A stretch of DNA of 64,000 nt, from NCBI GenBank assembly GCA_012520645.1, contig JAAYNV010000031.1, positions 1 to 64,000 on the forward strand, in the 5' to 3' direction. Below are positions 42,685 to 52,203 of this stretch, piece by piece. Numbering within the stretch: the stretch's first letter is position 1; the number at the start of each line of letters is the position of its first letter. A model generated the notes under the pieces. It saw only the letters and a list, made by a program, of their open reading frames with translations. It was not told the DNA's origin and made no database searches. The position numbers and the translations under genes were made by a program. The stretch comes from Clostridiales bacterium (GTDB lineage: Bacteria; Bacillota; Clostridia; Lachnospirales; Lachnospiraceae).

Positions 42685-43467
42685 ATGGAACAATTACTTA
42701 CAGAACAGTATCTGATTTCGGATGCAGCAAGGCAGGTTGAGGTGGAATCTCATGTTCTGCGGTATTGGGAGGAGGAATTGAAGCTGCCGATTCAAAGAAA
42801 TAAGCAGGGACACCGATTTTACACAAAGGAAGACATTGAACGATTTCGCAGGATCAAGCAGTGGAAAGAACAAGGACTGCAGCTGAAAGCAATACGAAAT
42901 GCTCTGCAAAATCCGCAGAACAAAGCAATATGGAATGGAACAGAGTTGGAAAAAGAGAATGTGCAGGATGCTGTCAGGGAGACGGCAGAAGAAATGAAAC
43001 AGGTAGTGAGGAGGGTTTCCAGAAGCGATATGAAGGGAAGGGGAAGAAAGGCAAAGAAGAACCGCCAGAAGATTATGGAAAAGCAGTTTCTGAAGAAAAC
43101 AGAAGCAGAAAGGACCGAAGCGGAAAAAACGGAAAGAATGGAAGTGGACACGGTAAAGACAGCTGAAGTAATTGCAGAGGAAGAAAAGCGGGAAAAGGCA
43201 GCAAGATTCCAGTTTCTGATGTCCCAGATGATGAAAGAGGCGGTGCGCAGCAATAATGAAGAGCTGCTGTCCAATGTTCAGGAAATGGTTGTAAAGGAGA
43301 TGGATTTTCAGTTCAGACAGCAGGAAGAGAGAAACCAGGAACGTGAAGAGAGGCGTATAGCGCGGGAAGAGGAGCATTTTAAAAAGATTGATATGCTGCT
43401 TCGAAACCGTAGTGATCAGGCGGCAGAAAAGAAGAAAAAGAGACTGTTATTCGGGTTAAATGGATAA
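42685..43467 (+). CDS. MerR-family helix-turn-helix protein
   Basis: YLISDAARQVEVESHVLRYWEEELKLPIQRNKQGHRFYTKEDIERFRRIKQWKEQGLQLKAIRNAL. Confidence 0.85.
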   Translation: MEQLLTEQYLISDAARQVEVESHVLRYWEEELKLPIQRNKQGHRFYTKEDIERFRRIKQWKEQGLQLKAIRNALQNPQNKAIWNGTELEKENVQDAVRETAEEMKQVVRRVSRSDMKGRGRKAKKNRQKIMEKQFLKKTEAERTEAEKTERMEVDTVKTAEVIAEEEKREKAARFQFLMSQMMKEAVRSNNEELLSNVQEMVVKEMDFQFRQQEERNQEREERRIAREEEHFKKIDMLLRNRSDQAAEKKKKRLLFGLNG

Positions 43468-43563
43468 AATTAGATACAATTAAGTACAACCTGCCTCGTT
43501 GATTTTTCTATTATGAAATAGTATACTAAGAGAGTCAGATAGAAGGAAATGGGAGGACATGCA

Positions 43564-44334
43564 ATGAGCGGAAGAATACATTCACTGGAGAGCTTCGGTA
43601 CCGTGGACGGACCGGGAGTCAGATTTGTCGTATTTGTGCAGGGATGCCCGATGCGGTGTGCTTACTGCCATAATCCGGATACATGGGAAATGAATGCCGG
43701 TACGATCATGGAAGCGGCAGATATTATAGAGCAGTATGAAAGAAACAAGGGATTTTATCAGGATGGAGGCATTACTGTGACGGGCGGTGAGCCGCTAATG
43801 CAGGTGGACTTTCTGTTGGAACTGTTTGAGCTTGCAAAGCAGAAAGGGATTCATACCTGTATTGATTCTTCCGGTATTGCATTTAATGATAAAAATGCGG
43901 AATGGATGGAGAAGCTGGACAGGCTGATGACTATGACGAACCTTGTCATGCTGGATATCAAGCATATTGATCCGGTGAAGCATAAGGAGCTGACCGGACA
44001 GCCCAACGACAGGATTCTTGCTTTTGCGAAGTATTTATCTGAGAAGAATGTAGATATCTGGATTCGTCATGTGGTTGTACCGGGGATTACGGATGATGAT
44101 AAATATCTGTACCAGTTGGGCTACTTTATCGGTGGTCTGAGCAGTCTTCGCGCATTGGATGTGCTGCCTTATCATACGATGGGTAAGGTAAAGTATGAGA
44201 AGCTTGGAATCAAGTATAAGCTTGAGGATGTTCCACCAATGGATAAGGACAAGGTCATTGAGAAAAAGCAGGTCATTCTAGATGGCATACGTGCCAGAAG
44301 GGCGGAGAAAAATGAAGCAAAGGAAGAAAAATAG
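43564..44334 (+). CDS. pflA: Pyruvate formate-lyase-activating enzyme (radical SAM)
   Basis: SGRIHSLESFGTVDGPGVRFVVFVQGCPMRCAYCHNPDTW with CxxxCxxC cluster. Confidence 0.96.
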   Translation: MSGRIHSLESFGTVDGPGVRFVVFVQGCPMRCAYCHNPDTWEMNAGTIMEAADIIEQYERNKGFYQDGGITVTGGEPLMQVDFLLELFELAKQKGIHTCIDSSGIAFNDKNAEWMEKLDRLMTMTNLVMLDIKHIDPVKHKELTGQPNDRILAFAKYLSEKNVDIWIRHVVVPGITDDDKYLYQLGYFIGGLSSLRALDVLPYHTMGKVKYEKLGIKYKLEDVPPMDKDKVIEKKQVILDGIRARRAEKNEAKEEK

Positions 44335-44497
44335 CATTTGCAATGGTTTCTGTGTAACCAGTAACAGCATTTTTCATATCACGTATTTTCCGTATAATTT
44401 TACTTGTATTAGTGGTCGGTTTGTATTAGAATAAAGACAGGGTTTGATAATAATATATCAATCACAGAAAGGAAAGACATATAAGGAGGATAAGAAT

Positions 44498-44668
44498 ATG
44501 GCATTTGCAATTTCTGACGCTTGTGTAGCATGCGGAGCATGTGAAGCACAGTGCCCGGTTGGCGCTATCAGCATGGGAGACGGTAAGTTTGAAATCGACG
44601 CTGAAAAGTGCATCGACTGCGGTTCCTGCGCAGGACAGTGCCCGACAGGTGCTATTGAACAGGCATAA
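44498..44668 (+). CDS. 2x[4Fe-4S] ferredoxin
   Basis: MAFAISDACVACGACEAQCPVGAISMGDGKFEIDAEKCIDCGSCAGQCPTGAIEQA. Confidence 0.97.
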   Translation: MAFAISDACVACGACEAQCPVGAISMGDGKFEIDAEKCIDCGSCAGQCPTGAIEQA

Positions 44669-44686
44669 AAGTTTACAGCAAACAGA

Positions 44687-44730
44687 GAAGCCGTGAAGGT
44701 GCTTTTAAGCATTGTCACGGTTTCTTTTAT
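44687..44730 (+). terminator. Terminator after ferredoxin
   Basis: GAAGCCGTGA...TCACGGTTTC then TTTTAT. Confidence 0.8.
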
Positions 44731-44777
44731 AAGAAGCTTTGCTTTTTGACAGCAAAGGATACAGAAGGAGAAATCAT

Positions 44778-45671
44778 ATGAGAAAGATCAGTAAATGGAA
44801 GCTGTTTGCTGTTTCGAGTCTTACAGCCACATTGATCTGCATGAGTGTTCCGGTACAAAAGGTACAGGCAGCTGAAGAGGTGCCGGGCGTGCCTTCTGTC
44901 TGTTATCTGGCTATGGATGTAGACACCGGAGAAGTGTTAGTTGAAAAAAATGCAGATGTTACGGTAGCTCCGGCAAGTACGACTAAGTTAGTTACCGCAA
45001 TGGTCATTTGTGATGTTTTACCGATGGATACGCCGATTACGGTAACGCAGGAGATGCTTGACCGGGTTCCGGGCGGTACATCGAAAGCCGGTGTTCGGGC
45101 AGGGGGAACTTATTATGGCTATGAACTGCTTGCGATGCTGCTGATTCCTTCCGGTGCAGATGCGGCTCAGGTGCTGGCGGAGACTGCTTATGGCAGCGCA
45201 GATGCCTGTGTGGTAAAGATGAATGAAAAGGTGGCAGAGCTTGGGCTTTCCAATACCTATTTTGATAATATTTACGGATTGGATATTGGTGACGGTTATC
45301 CACTGATCCATACGACTGCCAGAGATTTTGCAGTGATCACAAAACATGCGCTGACCTATGACTGGATTCGAATCATTACCGCGATGCCGCAATATGCGCT
45401 TCCTGCAAGAACCAATAATGATGTGATTGGCAGTCTGAATACCAATCAGTTCTTAAATGGAAAAAAGCCTTACAGTACCGACTTATATCAGGTCATTGGT
45501 ACAAAGACCGGTACGACACGTACAGCAGGAAACGTACTTGCTGCTACGGCGACAAACGGAAAGAAAACAGTGATCTGTACCTGTTTCTATAATCCTAATG
45601 CGGATGTGCTGTATGGATCGGTAAAGCAGATATTCGATTATGTGTATCTGCAGGAGGCTGTTGGAGAGTAA
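44778..45671 (+). CDS. D-alanyl-D-alanine carboxypeptidase (serine-type, DacF-like)
   Basis: Signal peptide; APASTTKLVTAMV (SxxK), SGADAAQ, KTGTT motifs. Confidence 0.92.
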   Translation: MRKISKWKLFAVSSLTATLICMSVPVQKVQAAEEVPGVPSVCYLAMDVDTGEVLVEKNADVTVAPASTTKLVTAMVICDVLPMDTPITVTQEMLDRVPGGTSKAGVRAGGTYYGYELLAMLLIPSGADAAQVLAETAYGSADACVVKMNEKVAELGLSNTYFDNIYGLDIGDGYPLIHTTARDFAVITKHALTYDWIRIITAMPQYALPARTNNDVIGSLNTNQFLNGKKPYSTDLYQVIGTKTGTTRTAGNVLAATATNGKKTVICTCFYNPNADVLYGSVKQIFDYVYLQEAVGE

Positions 45672-45712
45672 GGGAAAAGAGATATAAGTGCCTATATAGC
45701 CCAAAATAAAAG

Positions 45713-45748
45713 GACTCAGATGAAAGCAAGCTCTCATCTGAGTCTTCT
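45713..45748. terminator. Bidirectional terminator
   Basis: GACTCAGATGA aagcaagctc TCATCTGAGTC. Confidence 0.8.
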
Positions 45749-45778
45749 ATTTCTTTCTATGCACTTTTCACTCGGATA

Positions 45779-46024
45779 TTAGATAGCTTCGTGGAAAGTT
45801 CTGCTGATTACGTCAGCCTGCTGTTCCGGAGTTAATTTGATGAAGTTAACTGCGTATCCGGATACACGGATTGTTAACTGCGGATAGTTTTCCGGATGCT
45901 TCTGAGCGTCTAATAAAGTATCTCTGTTTAATACGTTTACGTTAAGGTGATGTCCGCCTTTTGTTGCGTAACCATCTAATAATGCTACCAGGTTATCTAC
46001 CTGAGCTGTACTTGCTGTACTCAT
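45779..46024 (-). CDS. Glycyl-radical C-terminal piece of split pyruvate formate-lyase (GrcA/YfiD-like)
   Basis: [74 protein letters not shown] includes the RVSGYAV glycyl radical loop; start re-assigned to ATG 46024 after AGGAGG. Confidence 0.93.
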   Translation of the reverse strand: MSTASTAQVDNLVALLDGYATKGGHHLNVNVLNRDTLLDAQKHPENYPQLTIRVSGYAVNFIKLTPEQQADVISRTFHEAI

Positions 46025-46060
46025 GTCAATTCCTCCTATAATCATTCAAAATATTTTTAT

Positions 46061-46261
46061 TCAAATCTTATCATCAAGACCTTCTTGAAGGGTCGGTACA
46101 CTGCATGCCAATGGATTTTTGGAACAATCCGCACACCCCATTGTTTCTACGGTATTGCCGGAAAGTGTGTTGTCGGTATCGACATTCACATGTCCGACGC
46201 CGTTTGCGAAACCAGAGTCCAGCATTTTTACGATGTCGTCAATCAAAGCTTTGTCGTCCAT
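46061..46261 (-). CDS. Small Cys-rich protein resembling the N-terminal half of the PFL glycyl-radical domain
   Basis: MDDKALIDDIVKMLDSGFANGVGHVNVDTDNTLSGNTVETMGCADCSKNPLACSVPTLQEGLDDKI; IDDIVKMLD..GHVNV parallels [14 protein letters not shown] of the adjacent GrcA-like piece; RBS AGGGAG upstream. Confidence 0.7.
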   Translation of the reverse strand: MDDKALIDDIVKMLDSGFANGVGHVNVDTDNTLSGNTVETMGCADCSKNPLACSVPTLQEGLDDKI

Positions 46262-46296
46262 GGGTTCCACTCCCTTCTGACGGATAAGGAACTACA

Positions 46297-46320
46297 GGAA
46301 CTCCGTATTGGCGGAGTTCC
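46297..46320 (-). other. Intercistronic hairpin downstream of pfl
   Basis: Perfect 9-bp stem GGAACTCCG/CGGAGTTCC between pfl stop and the small Cys-rich ORF. Confidence 0.7.
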
Positions 46321-46337
46321 ATGTACAGGTTCCGTAA

Positions 46338-48377
46338 TTATTTATTTAAGTCGATTTCGATATCGCCAGCGAATACCTGATCTTCTTTTCCAAGAGCACC
46401 CGGAATGATGGTGAAGGTATTGGAAATACCATCCTGTGCATCCTTGAACGGAAGTTTGGATACAGAAGATAAGGAAGCTACTGCACCGTGAGTATCACGT
46501 CCGTGCATCGGGTTAGCACCCGGAGCGAACGGCTGACCTTTCTTACGTCCATCCGGTGTATTACCTGTTGCTTTACCGTATGTTACGTTAGAAGTAATGG
46601 TCAGGATAGAGGTTGTCGGAACACCGTTTCTGTAGGTATGGTGTCTTCTTACAGCTGTCATGAATCTATGAACAACTTCCTGTGCGATGGAGTCTACACG
46701 GTCATCATCGTTACCATATTTCGGGAATTCACCGGTTGTCTTGAAGTCAACGATGATTCCGTCTTCGTCACGAATCGGCTCAACCTTAGCGTACTTGATA
46801 GCAGATAAGGAGTCAGCCACGATGGAAAGACCTGCAACACCTGTTGCGAAGTAACGCTTAACGTCTCTGTCATGAAGAGCCATCTCTGCTCTCTCATAGC
46901 AGTATTTGTCGTGCATGTAGTGGATGATGTTCAGTGTGTTAACATAAACATCTGCCTGCCACTCCAACATGTCCATGAATTTAGCCCATACATCATCATA
47001 ATCAAGAACATCGCCTTCAACCTTGCGGTATTTCGGTCCAACCTGTTTCTTGGTTACTTCGTCGATACCACCGTTTAAAGCGTACAGTAAACATTTCGCA
47101 ACGTTAGCACGTGCTCCGAAGAACTGCATTTCTTTACCGATAACCATGGAAGATACGCAGCAAGCGATGCCGTAATCATCACCATGAGTTACTCTCATCA
47201 GGTCATCGTTCTCATACTGGATGGAAGATGTCTGAATGGAAGTCTTAGCACAGAATTTCTTGAAGTTTTCCGGAAGTCTTGTAGACCAGAGTACTGTCAG
47301 GTTCGGCTCCGGAGACGGTCCAAGGTTGGATAATGTGTGTAAGTAACGGAAGGACATCTTTGTAACCATGTGACGTCCGTCAACACCAACACCACCAAGA
47401 GACTCTGTTACCCATACCGGGTCACCAGCGAAGATCTGGTTGTATTCCGGTGTACGAGCAAACTTGATGCAACGTAACTTCATAATGAAGTGGTCAACAA
47501 ATTCTTGAATCTGCTCTTCTGTGAAAGTACCGTTTGCCAGGTCTCTCTGAGCATAAACATCAAGGAATGTGGATGTACGTCCAAGGGACATAGCAGCACC
47601 GTTCTGCTCTTTTACTGCACATAAGTATCCGAAGTATACAGCCTGAATAGCTTCCTGTACGTTAGAAGCCGGCTTGGAAATATCGCAGCCATAGGAAGCA
47701 GCCATTTCCTTCATCATCTTCAGAGCAACCATCTGCTCGGAAAGCTCTTCACGAAGACGGATTACATCATCTGTCATGACACGTCCTGTGGAATCCTTCT
47801 GCTCCTGCTTATCTTCGATCAGTCTGTCAATACCGTACAGAGCAACACGTCTGTAGTCGCCGATGATACGTCCGCGTCCGTAAGCATCCGGAAGACCTGT
47901 GATGATATGTGCGGAACGGCATGCTCTCATTTCCTGATTGTAAGCATCAAAGCAGCCTGCATTGTGAGTTTTTCTGTGTGTGGAGAAGAACTCGCTGATT
48001 TCCGGATCTACTTCATATCCGTTGTCTGCGCAAGCTTTCTCTGCCATTCTGATACCGCCGTACGGCTGTAAGGAACGTTTGAAAGGCTTGTCTGTCTGGA
48101 AACCTACGATTGTCTCTTTGCTCTTGTCAAGGTATCCAGGACCGTGGGAAGTAATTGTGGAGATGACTTTGGTGTCCATATCCAGGACGCCGCCTGCTTC
48201 ACGCTCTTTCTTCTGTAAATCAAGTACCATTGCCCAAAGGTCTTTTGTGTTCTGTGTAGGTCCTGCAAGGAAGGAATCATCTCCGTCGTACGGAGTATAG
48301 TTTCTCTGGATGAAATCACGTACGTTGATTTCAGTGTCCCATTTGCCGCCTACAAAATCTTTCCATTCTGGTCTCAT
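46338..48377 (-). CDS. pflB: Pyruvate formate-lyase core (formate C-acetyltransferase) lacking the glycyl-radical C-terminus
   Basis: [26 protein letters not shown] active-site Cys pair; ends ...[29 protein letters not shown], without RVSGYAV. Confidence 0.93.
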   Translation of the reverse strand: MRPEWKDFVGGKWDTEINVRDFIQRNYTPYDGDDSFLAGPTQNTKDLWAMVLDLQKKEREAGGVLDMDTKVISTITSHGPGYLDKSKETIVGFQTDKPFKRSLQPYGGIRMAEKACADNGYEVDPEISEFFSTHRKTHNAGCFDAYNQEMRACRSAHIITGLPDAYGRGRIIGDYRRVALYGIDRLIEDKQEQKDSTGRVMTDDVIRLREELSEQMVALKMMKEMAASYGCDISKPASNVQEAIQAVYFGYLCAVKEQNGAAMSLGRTSTFLDVYAQRDLANGTFTEEQIQEFVDHFIMKLRCIKFARTPEYNQIFAGDPVWVTESLGGVGVDGRHMVTKMSFRYLHTLSNLGPSPEPNLTVLWSTRLPENFKKFCAKTSIQTSSIQYENDDLMRVTHGDDYGIACCVSSMVIGKEMQFFGARANVAKCLLYALNGGIDEVTKKQVGPKYRKVEGDVLDYDDVWAKFMDMLEWQADVYVNTLNIIHYMHDKYCYERAEMALHDRDVKRYFATGVAGLSIVADSLSAIKYAKVEPIRDEDGIIVDFKTTGEFPKYGNDDDRVDSIAQEVVHRFMTAVRRHHTYRNGVPTTSILTITSNVTYGKATGNTPDGRKKGQPFAPGANPMHGRDTHGAVASLSSVSKLPFKDAQDGISNTFTIIPGALGKEDQVFAGDIEIDLNK

Positions 48378-48627
48378 TTTGAAAAGCCTCCTAAAATTTA
48401 GTGTTATTTGGTTAATTTGTTCTATATAAGACTATTGCTAATCCTGTATGTTTATTATATGTGAAAGGTTTTTGACAGTCAAGCGACGGAGTGTACTTTT
48501 TCCTATACAAAATGTTCAAAAACCTTAAAATTTTGTGAAGTTTGGGAAAAACATTGTATAGGTTGTAAAAAGGCGGACAAAGTATTATAATCGGAATAGT
48601 CAAACGCGAAAAATAGGAGGTGGCAAG

Positions 48628-48819
48628 ATGGCTGATATTACAAAAAATATGACGATCGGTGAGATCTTAAGAACCAATCCGGATGTAGCACCTGTTTTAA
48701 TGGAGGCAGGAATGCATTGTCTTGGATGTCCGTCTGCACAGGCAGAGAGTCTCGAAGAGGCAGCGATGGTACATGGTATCGATATTGATGAACTGATGAG
48801 CAAAGTGAATGCAGTTTAA
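48628..48819 (+). CDS. DUF1858-type redox disulfide domain protein
   Basis: [61 protein letters not shown]. Confidence 0.9.
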   Translation: MADITKNMTIGEILRTNPDVAPVLMEAGMHCLGCPSAQAESLEEAAMVHGIDIDELMSKVNAV

Positions 48820-48928
48820 GGCGTATTAAGATTTGGAAAAATAGAAAGGGCACCTGCCGCTTAAGCGGTGAGGTGCCTTTTTCGATGCAGTTTATGAAGT
48901 TGCTTTTGCCGCAAACGGCAATCATCAT

Positions 48929-49714
48929 TTACAATTTGGAAAGTGCCTGAACAGCATTGTCTTTTATGACCGGTTCATAGTGTTCTTCCAGATAGGCTTC
49001 CCCGGCAGCGGCAAAACGTTCCGGAGAAGCATACTCCGAAAGAATATTGCATACCTTGTTGAATTCTTCCGGGGTATGGTCTGTCTTTGCGATTACAAGC
49101 ATGTACCTTCCGGTCGACGCATTTTTGTACAGTGAGTTAATTCCTTGATAAAAATTGTTGAGAACATGGGACAGCCGTGTTACACCGTTTAAAGAGTCAA
49201 AGGAAAAAATCCGGGTTACATCCACATCGGGAGCAGCCGGTCTGACCGCTTTGACAGCGGACGCTTTGGAGTCTGCGGCTGTTTTGTCGTTAGAGTCCGG
49301 TTCTTCTTCGCGGTCTTGTTTGGAATTTCCAATGCGGCCTTCCTGTATCCGGCGGAAGAGATCGAGCACATCATCGGCCCCCTTGGCAAGAAGGTTTTCC
49401 TCTGTATTCGGTTCTTCATCGTGCACCGAAGGAGCAAACTTGGAAAAACGGGTATCCAGTTCCTCCGGATCCTCCACTTTGGTAATAATGAGGACGATAC
49501 ACTCGGAATTTAAGGGGATAGCTTCTATCATAAGAGGAATATCCTCTGCTTCAAAACCAAATTCGTAGGACGCCTGCTGCATCATATCGCGGAAGAGGTT
49601 TTTTGCTTTCTCTGTTCCGTATGCAAGTTCGCTGATCTTTAGCTCACGGTCTGCAAGATCGCTTTTCGTCAGAGTACAGCGAATCTGATTGTCATTGACT
49701 TTTTCGATTTTCAT
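48929..49714 (-). CDS. mecA: Adaptor protein MecA
   Basis: MKIEKVNDNQIRCTLTKSDLADRELKISELAYGTEKAKNLFRDMMQQASYEFGFE. Confidence 0.92.
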   Translation of the reverse strand: MKIEKVNDNQIRCTLTKSDLADRELKISELAYGTEKAKNLFRDMMQQASYEFGFEAEDIPLMIEAIPLNSECIVLIITKVEDPEELDTRFSKFAPSVHDEEPNTEENLLAKGADDVLDLFRRIQEGRIGNSKQDREEEPDSNDKTAADSKASAVKAVRPAAPDVDVTRIFSFDSLNGVTRLSHVLNNFYQGINSLYKNASTGRYMLVIAKTDHTPEEFNKVCNILSEYASPERFAAAGEAYLEEHYEPVIKDNAVQALSKL

Positions 49715-49900
49715 ATCTGATCACATCCTTTTTAATATGATACTGACAAAAACGCAATTGGTGATTGAAAATACTTTCAGGTTAAAAATATAGTATACTT
49801 TTGCGCGGATTTCGTCAATAGCCGTGTCGATTGTTTAAAAAAATTTAATTTTTCTGTAACTTTTGCTTGTAAAAAAATACAAAATCAAGTAAAATTTATA

Positions 49901-50154
49901 TATGAAAGATGCTGAATCAATCCGTATCGGAGAGGAGGCATTCGAAGTTAATTTTCAAAAAAGATTCCATCTGCTTTCCACAGCATTCTAATTCAGGATT
50001 TCTATGACATATCAGATGTGGAAGCGTCTTACAGGTCATTACAATACATGCCTGGTCGGAACTATATTTCCCAAATTAAAATAACCTAAAATAAAAGCGT
50101 ATAATTCAACAAGGGGTTACTACTATTTATGATACCTGTTCGGCATCTTTCATA
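49901..50154 (+). ncRNA. Candidate structured ncRNA of unassigned family
   Basis: 17-bp closing helix (49901-49917 with 50138-50154; 12 bp perfect TATGAAAGATGC/GCATCTTTCATA, then G-U and W-C pairs); TTGTAA-17 bp-TAAAAT promoter (49867-49872/49890-49895) places the TSS at the helix 5' end; internal helices 49976-49982/50017-50023 and 49936-49941/50048-50053. Confidence 0.55.
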
Positions 50155-50409
50155 CTATTATTATTGTCAATTACCAAAAAAAGCAATGGACAAATATATC
50201 CATATATTTAATATATCACGTAAAAGGCACGGCAATGCCTCCTTATTCCAATTTTGCAAAAAATTTTTATTCCATGAATCCATAAATTGCTGCTTGTGCT
50301 GACAAAAAAACAGAAATTTTTGGAATTGGGAAAAAATTTGTCATTTTTGGTAATGACGGTATATCAATAGTCTGTTATAATGAAGGGCGACACGAAAGGA
50401 GCTGGATAC

Positions 50410-52128
50410 ATGAAAAAAAGAATTCCGGTCATCATCGCGGTCGTCCTCATTTTATTGACGGTGGGGGCATGTGCGGTGATAAAGGTTCTGGAAAAATATG
50501 CCTACTCGGATCAAAGAGCAGATCTGAATGAATATTATGGAGTGACCTCGGACGGGGAGGCAGCGGTGATGCTGCAGAATGAACTTCTGGATATAAAAGC
50601 ACAGGTGAAGGACGGAAGATGTTATCTGGATCTGGATACCGTTCATGCTTATTTGAATGACCGTTTTTATGAGGATGCAGAAGGAATTTTGATTTATGCA
50701 CTTCCGAATGATCTGGTCATGACACGGATTGGGAGTACCCAGATATCGATGGGATATTACACAACGGAGGATGCAGCATCAGATGCGGGTTATATTCTTT
50801 CCTATTATGATGGAGACGGGGAAGAAAGAACAGTTTATGTGGCGCTTGATTTTGTAAAGCAGTATACGAATTTTGGATATACACTGTTCACGGAGCCGAA
50901 CCGTATCCAGCTGGATACGGTCTGGGAGGAGGAACAGGTGGCTGAACTTAAGAAGGATACGCAGGTGCGTTATCAGGGTGGGGTCAAGAGTGATATCCTT
51001 ACAGATGTGAAAAAAGGTGACAATGTTGTCGTTTTAGAGACGATGGAAAACTGGTCTAAGGTAAAAACCGCAGACAGTGTGATCGGTTATGTGGAGAATC
51101 GGAAGCTGACTGCAGCACACAGCGAGACGCCCGAAGCGGTCATGGAGTACCTGGAACCGGAGTATACCAGTCAGACCAGAGACTATAAGATCAATCTGGC
51201 ATGGCATCAGGTGACAAACCAGACAGCAAATTCCACATTTCCCGGTGTGCTTTCCGCAGCAAAGGGTGTGAATGTCATTTCCCCGACCTGGTATTCTTTA
51301 AGTGACAATCAGGGTAATTTTATGAATATTGCAAGCACGGATTATGTGAATACGGCACACGGCATGGGGCTGGAAGTATGGGGGCTTGTGGATAATTTTA
51401 ATAAAGATGTGGACACCGGTACTGTGCTTGGCTCTTTGAGCACCCGGACCGCTCTTGTCACGGGTCTGGTTCAGGAGGCGAGAGCCAGAGGGCTGGACGG
51501 CATTAATATTGATTTTGAAAATATCAGTGAAAGTGCCGGTGAGTCTTTTGTTCAGTTCTTAAGAGAACTTTCAATCTTATGCCGTTCAAACGGAATCGTG
51601 CTGTCGGTGGACAACTATGTACCGAAGGAATATTCGGCACATTATAACCGTGCTGAGCAGGGTGTCGTGGCAGATTATGTGATTATTATGGGCTATGATG
51701 AGCACTGGGGTGGCGGTGGTGTCGCAGGAAGTGTGGCAAGCATTGATTTTGTTGAGGAAGGTATTGTCAATACTTTAGCGGATGTTCCGAAAGAAAAGGT
51801 CATCAATGCACTGCCGTTTTATACAAGAATCTGGAAGACAGTAAATGGAGAGGTCACAAGTGAAGCAGTCGGTATGGATACTGCGCAGGCTTTTCTGGAC
51901 AAAAATGGTGTCACTGCTGTCTGGGATGAAGGTACCTGCCAGAATTATGCAGAGTTTACCGCAGAGGATGGCAGCTTTTATCAGGTGTGGCTGGAGGACG
52001 AGCAGTCTCTTGCTGTAAAGCTCAATGTGATGAAGATGAACGAGTTAGCGGGTGTGGCCGCATGGAAGCTTGGGTTTGAGAGAGCGTCTGTGTGGGATGT
52101 CATCGCGGAGGCAGGCTATACAAAATAA
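50410..52128 (+). CDS. SH3 domain plus GH18 (YaaH-like) glycoside hydrolase, membrane-anchored/secreted
   Basis: N-terminal TM; GLDGINIDFENI GH18 motif; VIIMGYDEHWGGG; C-terminal AGVAAWKLGFE. Confidence 0.88.
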   Translation: MKKRIPVIIAVVLILLTVGACAVIKVLEKYAYSDQRADLNEYYGVTSDGEAAVMLQNELLDIKAQVKDGRCYLDLDTVHAYLNDRFYEDAEGILIYALPNDLVMTRIGSTQISMGYYTTEDAASDAGYILSYYDGDGEERTVYVALDFVKQYTNFGYTLFTEPNRIQLDTVWEEEQVAELKKDTQVRYQGGVKSDILTDVKKGDNVVVLETMENWSKVKTADSVIGYVENRKLTAAHSETPEAVMEYLEPEYTSQTRDYKINLAWHQVTNQTANSTFPGVLSAAKGVNVISPTWYSLSDNQGNFMNIASTDYVNTAHGMGLEVWGLVDNFNKDVDTGTVLGSLSTRTALVTGLVQEARARGLDGINIDFENISESAGESFVQFLRELSILCRSNGIVLSVDNYVPKEYSAHYNRAEQGVVADYVIIMGYDEHWGGGGVAGSVASIDFVEEGIVNTLADVPKEKVINALPFYTRIWKTVNGEVTSEAVGMDTAQAFLDKNGVTAVWDEGTCQNYAEFTAEDGSFYQVWLEDEQSLAVKLNVMKMNELAGVAAWKLGFERASVWDVIAEAGYTK

Positions 52129-52154
52129 ATCGATAAAGTGAAAGAAGAGTAAAC

Positions 52155-52186
52155 GAAAACCCCCTGCATCCTGGATGCAGGGGGTT
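52155..52186. terminator. Bidirectional terminator
   Basis: AACCCCCTGCATC ctg GATGCAGGGGGTT. Confidence 0.85.
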
Positions 52187-52203
52187 ATTAGTTCGAAGCC
52201 TGG

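Noticed and set aside
42694-43377. 227-aa minus-strand ORF opposite the MerR-like gene
   Set aside because: Shadow of an A/G-rich coding strand giving Leu/Phe/Cys-rich translation.
45779-46045. Frameshift/sequencing error explaining the split PFL
   Set aside because: The two PFL pieces are separated by a third ORF, a hairpin and a dedicated RBS (AGGAGG) for the radical piece, so a simple frameshift cannot account for the organisation.
49902-49991. 29-aa ORF MKDAESIRIGEEAFEVNFQKRFHLLSTAF in the mecA upstream intergene
   Set aside because: No Shine-Dalgarno, starts at the predicted transcription start and lies within strongly paired RNA; better explained as ncRNA.
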